Shown here: in pieces, positions 32,901 through 41,800 of the stretch
Layout: each line of letters begins with the position of its first letter
How positions within the stretch are numbered: position 1 is the first letter of the stretch
From: Mesostigma viride
Taxonomy: Eukaryota; Streptophyta; Mesostigmatophyceae; Mesostigmatales; Mesostigmataceae
DNA: 64,000 bases
NCBI GenBank assembly: GCA_009746045.1
Contig: RPFO01000165.1
Location: 3,302,641-3,366,640, forward strand
Direction: 5' to 3'
Program-made: the position numbers and the translations under genes
The notes under the pieces: model-generated
Databases searched by the model: none
The model's input: the letters and a program-made list of their open reading frames with translations, nothing else
Told to the model about the DNA's origin: nothing

Positions 32901-33826
32901 TGTTTGTCTGGCATGGGGATGATCAGTTAATCTCAGGTCCTAGAGCTGCAGTGGATGCTTTCATAGCTCAGGTGTCTGCCAGTTTTGAGATTGGCAAGCA
33001 GCTAGAGCTGGGCAAGGAGCCAGTCAAGTTCTGTGGCATGATGCTTGAGTTGCTGCAGCAGCAGGGCAGCTGGGTTTGTTCCATGCAGGCCTCTGCTGAA
33101 TACATTAAGTCTTGTCTGGATGTCCTGCCTGTTCACATCACCCCTGACATGTGCCCTACCATTAGAGGCAAGCTTGGTTGGCTATGTGCTACATGTGCAC
33201 CCCACCTGGCTTTTGTGAGCAGGGTAGATGATGAGGTACTACAGGAGGTAGGAGCACGGGCAATCAAGCAGTTGTTGCATGATGGTCCACCTTTGATGCT
33301 TCACTCACTGGACCTGTTTACTCCCATTCACATCACGTGCATGATGGATAGTTCAATGGAGTCCAGGGTAGTTACCAAGGTTCAAGCCAGAGAGGCTGGA
33401 TTGTTTTTCCTGCATAACCAAGGTGGGAAGAAGTCACTAGTCTCCTGGTTCAGTAGATTGCACAAGAGGAAAGCTGTGAGTAGCAATGTAGCTGAATGCA
33501 GGGCTGTGGTATCTTCTGTCTTGCATGCAAGGTATCTCAATCACTTGCTGGTCTGGCTTCAACACCAGGCTGGTAGCTCTGCAGGAGTGAAAGCACATTT
33601 GCTGACTGACTCTCAATCTATCATCTCTTTCCTTGCCAATCCTTTGGCTGTACACTCGGACCTGGATTGGATTGTGCTAAAACAGGAATGCAAGTACCTG
33701 GAGTCTAAAGCCCACGTCAGGGACAAAGACAATGCTGCAGATGCACTGACCAAGGTGCCACAAGCAGCAGGACCACAATACCAGGTCTTGTATGGGTTGA
33801 TGAACCCTGGTTACAGTCTGAAGTGA
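29949..33826 (+). CDS. Copia-3 pol: zinc knuckle, integrase, retropepsin-like, RT, RNase H
   Basis: From MGGDKNKNNK (29949) a basic Asn/Gly/Lys stretch leads to CTRCLCKGHLKDDC (CX2CX4HX4C, about 30118). The integrase follows (LHKVMGH, HCEQC; GDVIHVVKD; VMLDQQF; DHERQGLVER, with 29 residues between Asp and Glu) and its tail (GDHVLFFREGD; RWHGPAVV). Then come AVDTQAQVSIIS (about 31795) with ALLGEPF, and RT with KATDIKRAFLKG, GVEGLQSAPKIF and VWHGDDQLISG (HGDD at 32912-32923). RNase H has MMDSSMESR, NVAECRAVV, LLTDSQS and DKDNAADALTK, ending at 33826. A single deleted base near 32868 splits RT just ahead of the catalytic box. The protease-like domain lies after the integrase. Confidence 0.9.
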
Positions 33827-34210
33827 CTGGCACATTGTACATGTTAGCCCATGACCCCCTGCCTAATACTGCAGCTGAAAGGCTGCAGTGGCAGCTGGGT
33901 AGTTTTCTGACAGTGAGAAGCACTGGTCTAGAAAGTTGGGACATGATGAATGTGTTATTTATTGAATAAAATTTTGTGAGACACTTGTTTGGATGACCAT
34001 GACATGCTGGGGCCTGGAGCACCCATCTCACTCAGTTAAGAAACCATGCTTGAGACATGGGGCCTTTTTAATGCATCTCTTGTACATGTGTGAGGTGACC
34101 TTTGGGTCCTAGTAGGTTATCTGACAGTTTTTTTAAGGCATTGGGAATGGCTGCGTCCATTTGATGGCTATGCGTGTTTCTGTTGAAACCCAAAGAAAAC
34201 TTAAAGTGGG
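33827..34210 (+). other. Copia-3 3' untranslated region
   Basis: Non-coding; AATAAAATTTTG near 33965 is a possible polyadenylation signal. It ends in AACTTAAAGTGGG, a short purine tract, directly before the LTR. Confidence 0.65.
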
Positions 34211-34586
34211 AGTTAGTCTAAGTCTCCCGCCTGTAGCCTAAGTGGACACGTGCCAGCACCGCCGGCGCCCAATTGGGTACTGGGACGGTGCTGGACTAGA
34301 GCAGTCGTGGCATGGACACGTGGCTGTACTCAGTATGTGATGAGCCGGTACCTCAGTACCGGGACTGTAGTTGTCATGTTAGGACTGACTAGATCAGGTT
34401 GTAACTGATAGGCTAGTCCGTCCAGGATCAGTAAGTTAGTTTAACTTACGCAAAGTCTGGCCAGCCATCGTTGACGGCTGGCCAGCGGTATATGTGCCAC
34501 ATTATCCTAATGCCAAGGTGTCTCGTCGTTCACACACACGTCATTTGGCAGTGCCCAAGCATTCCAAGCTCAGTGTGTCCATAACT
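34211..34586 (+). repeat. Copia-3 3' LTR
   Basis: 376 bp, reading identically to the 5' copy; followed by TSD GCGAG. Confidence 0.93.
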
Positions 34587-34650
34587 GCGAGTACGACGCA
34601 TTGCAACCGCTTCCAAGATTTAGTTAGGGGCTTTCGCTCTGACAGGGCTG

Positions 34651-35559
34651 TTGCCCATGCGACGTCTTCTCATGGCTGATTGGGTCGGAAATAGTTGCCA
34701 TGTCGATGCCGCTTGGCATCTTTTCTATGATAGCGTGGCCTTAACACTTCTAGTTGGCACGCTCGTGTTATTAGATTTTCTGCAGTGCAATTGCCTGAAT
34801 AGCAGGCATAGAGCCTCGTGTGCCATCGGTGTGCGCATTGTTGACTACATCCATGCGCATGCTTTTGGCAATGTTTCTGACATGAACGCTGCGAGGTACC
34901 TCTTACGTACACCATTAGATGCCACGGCGGACCGCGCTCACCTTGCGGTTGGAGACCCGCGCCATAATCTATACCATTTCATGCAGCGATTCAAGTATGC
35001 GCGATTGCGCCAAGGCGATGTCACGTGCCGCCAACCTTTTGGTACTGACGGAGAACTAGTGCACCCAATATCCATAGCGTCGCAATTGGGTGAACACGTA
35101 GATATCAAAGAACGCATGATCATAGCGTGTACACGCCGGCCCAACCACGCCCCTTGTCCATATAACTGTGGCAGCGTCGGTTGCACACCTTTGCGTTACT
35201 TTGATGACGTGCCCCGTGTGCTGGTGTTTGGGAATGTACATGGCAATACCCCTTTGCCTGTTCGTAATTACGCCGGTGAAGGGCTACCGACCACCTTCCG
35301 GATGTCCATCTGGGTGGGTCGCGCTTGCCGGCCGGTCACAATCGTAGCACCCTTGTACGGGGTTCTTGAGCATCGTCCCAACCACTTTGTGTATCTCCGT
35401 AGGTTTCATGGTGATGATGATTGGGAAGAGGTTGACCCCTACAAGGCGCTTACCCACCCCAACCATCCCAAACAATATCCATATGGTCAGAGAATGGACC
35501 TAGTGAGCTTGGCAAAGAGCACAGTGGCATGCTTGTACCGCGTGACGATTGATGAGTGA
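34651..35559 (+). CDS. Second C19/USP-like cysteine protease domain of the Helitron
   Basis: This frame has about 300 codons. A Cys box ADWVGNSCHVDAAWHLFY lies near 34675-34728 and a His box NHFVYLRRFHG...WEEVDP near 35380-35445, with Cys-rich HAPCPYNCGSVGC between (about 35150). The spacing fits a C19/USP-like fold with all boxes in one frame, so this copy is intact. The first domain's frame runs into the same region and stops at 34679, overlapping this start in another frame. One fused polyprotein with a frameshift and two separate ORFs are both possible. In a Helitron a protease or deubiquitinase could process the Rep-helicase or protect element proteins; this is inference. Confidence 0.65.
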   Translation: MPMRRLLMADWVGNSCHVDAAWHLFYDSVALTLLVGTLVLLDFLQCNCLNSRHRASCAIGVRIVDYIHAHAFGNVSDMNAARYLLRTPLDATADRAHLAVGDPRHNLYHFMQRFKYARLRQGDVTCRQPFGTDGELVHPISIASQLGEHVDIKERMIIACTRRPNHAPCPYNCGSVGCTPLRYFDDVPRVLVFGNVHGNTPLPVRNYAGEGLPTTFRMSIWVGRACRPVTIVAPLYGVLEHRPNHFVYLRRFHGDDDWEEVDPYKALTHPNHPKQYPYGQRMDLVSLAKSTVACLYRVTIDE

Positions 35560-35600
35560 TACTTGTATATATTTATATTTATATTTATACTGTATATATA

Positions 35601-38002
35601 TTGGTCATTGCCCTCCTGAAAGACGACGTCCCCCCGCCTGCTGGCCGCGTTCGTCCCATTGCTTGCGGCGAGGTCCTACGCAAGCTGGTGAGTAAGGTCA
35701 TTTGTCGCCAAAAGGCCCCCGAGTTTCGCGCCTACTTCTGCCCCAACCGGAGTGATACTGAGGAGTCCGTCGCGGCCCAGCTTGGCGTCGCCACCAAAGG
35801 GGGCAGCGACATCATCGTGCACACAGTTCAGGCCTACCTCGAGACGCATCCGACCCATGTGGCGCTGAAGGTGGATTGCCACAATGCGTTCAATGCTGTC
35901 ACCAAGGCTAGCATCTTTGAGGCCGTCGGCGAGGCGTTCCCTGACCTTCTTGCGTGGACAGCAGCCTGCTACGGCGAACCCACTCAACTCTCCTTCCTCA
36001 TGGAGGATGGGACGTTCGCCGACATCGCTTCCCGCACGGGAACCCAGCAAGGTGACCCCCTCGGCCCCTTTTACCTGTCTGCCCCGCTGCACAAGGCTCT
36101 CCAAGGTGTCCACGCTGCGCACCCGGATGTCGTGCTCCTCGCCTATATGGACGATATCCATGCCCTTGGCCCGGCCGACGCTGTGGTTGCCGCCCTGGCT
36201 GCCCTTGAAGTGGCCATGGCGGCCATCAACCTTCGGCTCACCCTCCCCAAGTGTGCAGTCTTTTCGCCCCAGGGGGACTGCTCTGGCTTCCCCGCGGCTA
36301 TCCCGGGGGCATTGGCGCGGGCGCGTGGTTTCTCGTGCCTGGGCGTCCCTGTGGGTGACCCTGACTACGTCGAAGAGGAGCTCCGGGCCACCGTGGAACA
36401 GCGCACCCATGTCCTCGAGACTTGGGCGCGCCTCAAGGACCCCCAGACCAAAGGGCTCCTCCTGTGGTTTTGCGCCCACCCGCGGGTGGTTCACTGGCTC
36501 CGTGGCGCTCCCCCCCACTTGGTGCGGCTTGCCGCGGAAGGCCATGACGAGCGCATTCAGGCCGCCTTGCAGGTGCTCCTCCCCGGCCCTAGCCTGCCAG
36601 CTCACTCCATGCGCTTGGCCACCCTCCCCTGCCGCATGGGCGGGTGTGGGCTCACCCGCGCCGCCCGCCTCGCCCCCGCCGCCTTCCTTGGCTCTGTTGC
36701 TCAGGCCTGGGCGGAGATCCGCCGGTTGGTCCCCAGCGCCGTCAGCGCCATTCCCGACTTGGTCACCCCATCCCCCTTCCCCTTTGTGCAGGCTGTGCAG
36801 GATTCTTACCTCGGGATCCAGCAGGCTTGCGACCTCGTCCGCCCCGCTCAGGCCGTCCACCGTCGCCTGCCCCGGGGCACGCCCGGCGTGTCCACTGTCG
36901 TCAGTCCTAGTGTCTTCCCTGCCTGCGTTCATGAAAAACAACAAAAGACCTACGCGGGTATACTACACTGTGCCGACTGGATGGGTCTGCATGCGAGCTT
37001 GAACGATCAGGGGAAGGCTTGGCTTCACTCCGTTTCCCTTGAGGGGAGCGTGGGGTCCGCATTCCTGCGCGCCCTCCCCATGAGCCCTTTGTTCACACTG
37101 GTTCCGGCCCTTTACGCCATCGCTCTCCGCCACCAGCTCTTTGCCCCGCAACCTCTCATCACGGCGGGTGCGTCCTGCGGCAGCTGCGGGCTTGCTCTGG
37201 ATACTACTGGGACGCACTACATCGCGTGCATGGGTGGCCAGCAGAACCAGAACTGGTTCCTCTATCTCCATACCGCTCTCCTCCGGGTGGTGTGTGCCAT
37301 GGTTCGGTCGGTCTTTCCCCACTCCACCATCAAGTGCGAGGACGCGGATGGGGCCGCCCTCTACTCACCCAACCATCGCCCCGACATTACCGTGCTTGAC
37401 TACGACGGGCAGGGTTGCCACCTGCTCATCGATGTCTCCGTGGCTCGGCCGCTTTCCGGTCGCCACATCCTCCGGGCGGCTGTGGATGCCGGCGCTGCTG
37501 CCGCTGTGGCTGAGCGCGACAAGTTTGCCTCCTACGGCAATGTGGGGCCCCACCGGGTCATCCCCTTTGTCCTTGAGGAGTTCGGGGCCATGGGCCCCAA
37601 GACAGCGGAGTTTTTCCACGAGTGCTGCCAGCGCCGTGAAGACCGCCTCGACCTCGAGGGTCAGACCGCCCCGTGGTCGGCCCGCACGTGGTCCTCGTAT
37701 TGGCGGCAGCGTCTGTCACTCGCCCTCACTCGCACCGTGGCTGATGTGTTATTCCGCCGCACCCGGGCCGACTTTGTCGCGACCCATGCGGTCTAGATCC
37801 CTTCCAGGCCTGCATGGTGGGCCGGCAGCGCTGTTGCTGCGTGTAGTTTTGTGATGTATAGTTAGTTGTACCTTGTGCCGCTGGCGTGATCCTTGGATGT
37901 CTGTGTCAGATTACTATTAATTTCTTCAGGGTTATTCTCCCAGTTATCGGGTTTTTCCTTATGTTGCATGCCTATCTCACCTCCGTAATCTATCATTCTC
38001 AA
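35601..38002 (+). mobile_element. LINE-A, 5'-truncated REL-type non-LTR retrotransposon
   Basis: The element is truncated at its 5' end inside the RT domain and ends in a 3' UTR finishing ATCATTCTCAATGAATATA. The flanking direct repeat TATATATTGG (about 35591-35600 and 38003-38012) is a TSD in TA-rich DNA. A second, shorter copy lies inverted at 45141-46881. The insertion sits just after the stop of the second Helitron protease ORF. Confidence 0.85.
35620..37796 (+). CDS. LINE-A reverse transcriptase and restriction-like endonuclease
   Basis: The open frame begins within RT (GRVRPIACGEVLRKL), with VDCHNAFNAV, GTQQGDPLGP and the catalytic AYMDDI (36144). A thumb and linker follow, then the CCHC motif CGSCGLALDTTGTHYIAC (about 37177-37230) and a PD-(D/E)xK endonuclease (NHRPDITVLD; HLLIDVSVARPL). 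This is the layout of REL-type LINEs (R2, R4, NeSL and relatives), which nick a specific target. The stop is at 37796. The frame is undamaged downstream of the truncation, so insertion is young. Confidence 0.9.
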
Positions 38003-38020
38003 TGAATATATATTGGCCCC

Positions 38021-38870
38021 ACGGCAGGCGGTACCACCACTCCGTGGCAGCTTGGCCCAGTTTGCTACCGGCTGGCACACGTTTTCAGTGAATTTTGGGC
38101 TCCAGATTTAAATGCAACGTGCGGTTTGAGGCAGGGGAAAACATGCGTGGACGATAGGAATTATAGCACCGGCGGGCTTCAAAGTGCCGGACGGCAGGCG
38201 GTACCACCACTCCGTGGCAGCTTGGCCCAGTTTGCTACCGGCTGGCACACGTTTTCAGTGAATTTTGGGCTCCAGATTTAAATGCAACGTGCGGTTTGAG
38301 GCAGGGGAAAACATGCGTGGACGATAGGAATTATAGCACCGGCGGGCTTCAAAGTGCCGGACGGCAGGCGGTACCACCACTCCGTGGCAGCTTGGCCCAG
38401 TTTGCTACCGGCTGGCACACGTTTTCAGTGAATTTTGGGCTCCAGATTTAAATGCAACGTGCGGTTTGAGGCAGGGGAAAACATGCGTGGACGATAGGAA
38501 TTATAGCACCGGCGGGCTTCAAAGTGCCGGACGGCAGGCGGTACCACCACTCCGTGGCAGCTTGGCCCAGTTTGCTACCGGCTGGCACACGTTTTCAGTG
38601 AATTTTGGGCTCCAGATTTAAATGCAACGTGCGGTTTGAGGCAGGGGAAGACATGCGTGGACGATAGGAATTATAGCACCGGCGGGCTTCAAAGTGCCGG
38701 ACGGCAGGCGGTACCACCACTCCGTGGCAGCTTGGCCCAGTTTGCTACCGGCTGGCACACGTTTTCAGTGAATTTTGGGCTCCAGATTTAAATGCAACGT
38801 GCGGTTTGACGCAGGGGAAAACATGCGTGGACGATAGGAATTATAGCACCGGCGGGCTTCAAAGTGCCGG
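38021..38870 (+). repeat. Five 170-bp monomers at the 5' end of LINE-B
   Basis: The units start ACGGCAGGCGGTACC at 38021, 38191, 38361, 38531 and 38701, so the period is exactly 170 bp. Copies are almost identical (one A/G near 38650, one G/C near 38810). The array lies between the left TSD of LINE-B and its ORF, so it is probably the element's tandem 5' promoter, as in mouse L1 monomers. Each unit holds GATTTAAATGC and a CACTCCGTGGCAG stem. Confidence 0.85.
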
Positions 38871-38978
38871 ACCGCAGCGCGTTGGGGGCTGCCGCCCCCC
38901 AAACCCCCGCGTGGGGGCTCCGCCCCCCACACCCCCCCGCCCCCCCCTCGGTGGCTGCCACGCCTGCCCTGATTGTTC

Positions 38979-39400
38979 ATGGACGACCCACGACCCCCTT
39001 CGCCCAACGGCTCCCCCACTCCCCGGTTGGCACCTCGGCGGGCCTCTCGGCTTTCGGCCCTTCTTGCGGATGTGGGCGACCCGGCTGCGGGGGGCTCGGG
39101 CGCCCCGGTCTCCCCCTCCTTGGTCTGCGAGGTCTGCCGGAGTGGGCACCGCGGGCACCACATGTTAGTTTGTGATGCTTGCAATTCCGGGTGGCACTTG
39201 CAGTGTCTTACTCCCCGGCTCTACCGGGTCCCGCCAGGCTCCTGGACGTGCCCGCGCTGTCCCCCCCCGCGGGCCCCCGGGCTGCCCTCCCCGCCGGGTG
39301 CTCCGGCCCCCTGCCCCGTGCGCCCCCCTGCCGAGGCCCTCGGGGCGGGCCGTGGCCTGCCCGATGGGGCCGCCGTTGCTCGGGCCCAGCTGGCGCCCTC
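38979..39400 (+). CDS. LINE-B ORF, N-terminal part with PHD finger
   Basis: The ATG is at 38979. After a Pro/Arg-rich leader, a C4HC3 PHD finger occupies about residues 50-95: CEVC, CDACNSGWH, C and CPRC with PPGSW before the last pair. PHD fingers bind histone H3 tails, so this could steer the integration complex to chromatin. A Pro-rich linker follows. The ORF is split at 39400 by the foldback insert (TSD CCCTC) and continues at 40275. Confidence 0.85.
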
Positions 39401-40269
39401 AGTTACGTTAAATAGTGTCGGAACCTTTTGCCGCCTGAGGCAAATCGGGCCGGAACACTATTTTGCCCGGAATAACCACTTCCGAGCACCCAAGTTAATT
39501 CGGCCGAATTAACTTGGGTGCTCGGAAGTGGTTATTCCGGGCAAAATAGTGTGACGGCCCGATTTGCCTCAGGCGGCAAAAGGTTCCGACACTATTTAAC
39601 GTAACTAAAACCTGGCCTCGTGGAGGGGGACGAAGAGCCCGAGACATCCGCCTAGGCCGCTGAGCACGCACCACTAAATGCGCCGGAGCTGTCCGGATTC
39701 GAACCCCTGACCTCCAAGGTGCACAGGTTTTAGTTACGTTAAATAGTGCCGGAACCTTTTGCCGCCTGAGGCAAATCGGGCCGGAACACTATTTTGCCCG
39801 GAATAACCACTTCCGAGCACCCAAGTTAATTCGGCCGAATTAACTTGGGTGCTCGGAAGTGGTTATTCCGGGCAAAATAGTGTGACGGACCGATTTGCCT
39901 CAGGCGGCAAAAGGTTCCGGCACTATTTAACGTAACTAAAACCTGTGCACCTTGGAGGTCAGGGGTTCGAATCCGGACAGCTCCGGCGCATTTAGTGGTG
40001 CGTGCTCAGCGGCCTAGGCGGATGTCTCGGGCTCTTCGTCCCCCCTCCACGAGGCCAGGTTTTAGTTACGTTAAATAGTGCCGGAACCTTTTGCCGCCTG
40101 AGGCAAATCGGGCCGTCACACTATTTTGCCCGGAATAACCACTTCCGAGCACCCAAGTTAATTCGGCCGAATTAACTTGGGTGCTCGGAAGTGGTTATTC
40201 CGGGCAAAATAGTGTGACGGCCCGATTTGCCTCAGGCGGCAAAAGGTTCCGGCACTATTTAACGTAACT
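39401..40269. mobile_element. Composite foldback element: three 206-bp palindromes with inverted spacers
   Basis: Three copies (39401-39606, 39732-39937, 40064-40269) of a near-perfect 206-bp palindrome with ends AGTTACG...CGTAACT and centre AATTCGGCCGAATT. They are separated by two spacers (39607-39731 and 39938-40063) that are reverse complements of each other, so the whole 869 bp is one giant palindrome. TSD CCCTC occurs at 39396-39400 and 40270-40274. The spacer contains an exact GGTTCGAATCC (tRNA B-box-like). No coding capacity. The termini AGTTA/TAACT and the 5-bp TSD match the Copia-like LTR elements here. Confidence 0.9.
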
Positions 40270-40274
40270 CCCTC

Positions 40275-41800
40275 GGCCCCGGGGCCCCACCCGTCGCCTG
40301 GCCCCGCCGACGGGGGCGCGGCGCTGCCGCTGGCCGACCCCCGGCGGGCCTGGCGACCCCGGCCCGCCCCCGGCCCCTCGCTCCCCGACGCTCTGGCCTC
40401 CCTTCCCCCGGCCGCGGTTGGCCACCCAGCCGCCACCCCCGTCCTTGCCGCGTGGGACGGCGGCCCCCGGGCCCACGCGTTCACCTCGTGGCCGCCCTCG
40501 CACATTGTCGGCGTGGTGGGCCGCGCCACCTTTTCTTGGGCGTACTGCCCTTTGTTGCTGGACGCGGTCGGGTTGCAGGCCGCCTTCCCCTCGCTCCCTA
40601 GGCCCCCGGCCTTCCTGGCCCTAGTTGCGCGGTGCGGGCGACATTTCTTTCCGCCGCCCCCCGGTGACGGCCTCGACTCTTTGGGGGTATGTCTTGGAAG
40701 GATATCACGCCGGCTGCCGGCTGCCGTGGCATCTCCCGGCCGCCCGGCAGGAAGAGCTGCTTTCCCTGGACGAGCGGGTGGGTCAGGAGGTGGTCGAGTT
40801 CGTCACGGCGGTGGCTCGAGACGCACAGGTCTCGGTGCGGGCGGCCTACCTCGCGGGCGGCGCCGACCTGGGCCTCATGTCCCCGCGGCAGCTTCGCCTC
40901 TTCTTGGACGCCCAGGCCCCGCCTCCCGGCCCGGTTGCCAGTGGGGGCTTTCTCATCACCTCCCTCAGCCTGGCGCAGGCCGCCATGCTGCGTGTGGAGT
41001 TCGGGGCCCCCATCGCGGTTCAGGGCGGCCAGGCCATCTTGGTGGACTCGGCCGGGCGCGCCCAGCCCCTAACCGCGGGGACGCCTGTTTCTGCCTTCCT
41101 CCACGACATCCTGGAGTTGGCAGGCATCCCGCACGAATGGCACCCCGCGGCTGACCAACCGGTCGGCATCCTCTCGCGCGCCCAGATTGCTGCTCTCCCG
41201 GGTTGCTGGGAGGCCGGCTGGGACCCGCCCCCCCTCATGTCCGGTCCCTTCTGGAGGGGGACGACCCCGAGTCGGGCTCCTGTGCCATCTGCCTTGAGCC
41301 CTTCCGGCCGGGGGATGGCTTGTGTCGCCTGCCCGCGTGCGGCCACACATTCCATCAAGCGTGCATCGCGCGCAGCTTGCTCCACTCCGTGCCGCGCTGC
41401 CCGTTGTGCCGGGCTGTTGTGCCGCCCCCTGGGACTGCGCTTCCTCTCGGCCCGCCCCCGGTCTCGCTGGGTCCCCTGCCGGGTCCCCACCGGGCCCCGG
41501 GGCCAGCTGCCTCCCCGACCCCTCGGCCGCCGCCCCCGGCCTCGTTGCCGGGGCCTGGGGTGGTCGCGGGCGCGCTGGCGAGTCCCCCTGGGAGGGGCGC
41601 CGGCGTTCTCGATCCCCCTCCGCTGGGGGTCTCCCCGGTGGGCACTGCCTCCTCCGTGGCCCCGGCGGGCTGCCGGGCGCTGGTCGGGTCGTGGTGCGCG
41701 CGCCTGCCGGCCCGGCTGGGGAGACGCCGCAGGCCCCACGTCCTGCCTTTGCTGGCGCCGCTCCCCGCCACTCAGCGCCCGCCGACGGCCTTCACCGGTG
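40275..41800 (+). pseudogene. LINE-B ORF, middle part with RING-H2 finger (frameshifted)
   Basis: This resumes after the foldback insert. A region starting HIVGVVGRATFSWAYCPLLL (about 40504) has no match I recognise. It changes frame near 40690 and continues as LEGYHAGCRLPWHLPAARQE ... LLSLDERVGQEVVEFV to about 41260. A second frame change leads to a C3H2C3 RING-H2 finger at about 41275-41410: CAIC, CGHTFHQAC and CPLCR. RING-H2 domains act as ubiquitin E3 ligases. A long Pro-rich linker follows. Frame changes lie beside C or G runs and may be sequencing indels. Confidence 0.78.

Larger units (their letters stand above)
26746..34586 (+). mobile_element. Copia-3: Copia-like LTR retrotransposon inserted in the Helitron
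   Basis: Two 376-bp LTRs (26746-27121, 34211-34586) appear identical; TSD GCGAG (26741-26745 and 34587-34591). Ends are AGTTA...TAACT. gag (27226) and pol were one continuous frame, now broken by a 332-bp retroposon-like insert (29610-29941, TSD GGCGGTAAT). One further 1-base frameshift sits near 32868. Otherwise the element is intact and young. Confidence 0.94.

Noticed and set aside
35676-36944. 422-codon minus-strand frame
   Set aside because: Antisense to LINE-A RT, which has all catalytic motifs on the plus strand.
38021-38870. CRISPR-like array
   Set aside because: The units are contiguous 170-bp tandem repeats without spacers, at the LINE-B 5' end, in a eukaryotic context.
39660-39725. 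tRNA gene in the foldback spacer
   Set aside because: It has a B-box-like GGTTCGAATCC, but the T-stem does not pair properly and no anticodon or acceptor arm can be built.
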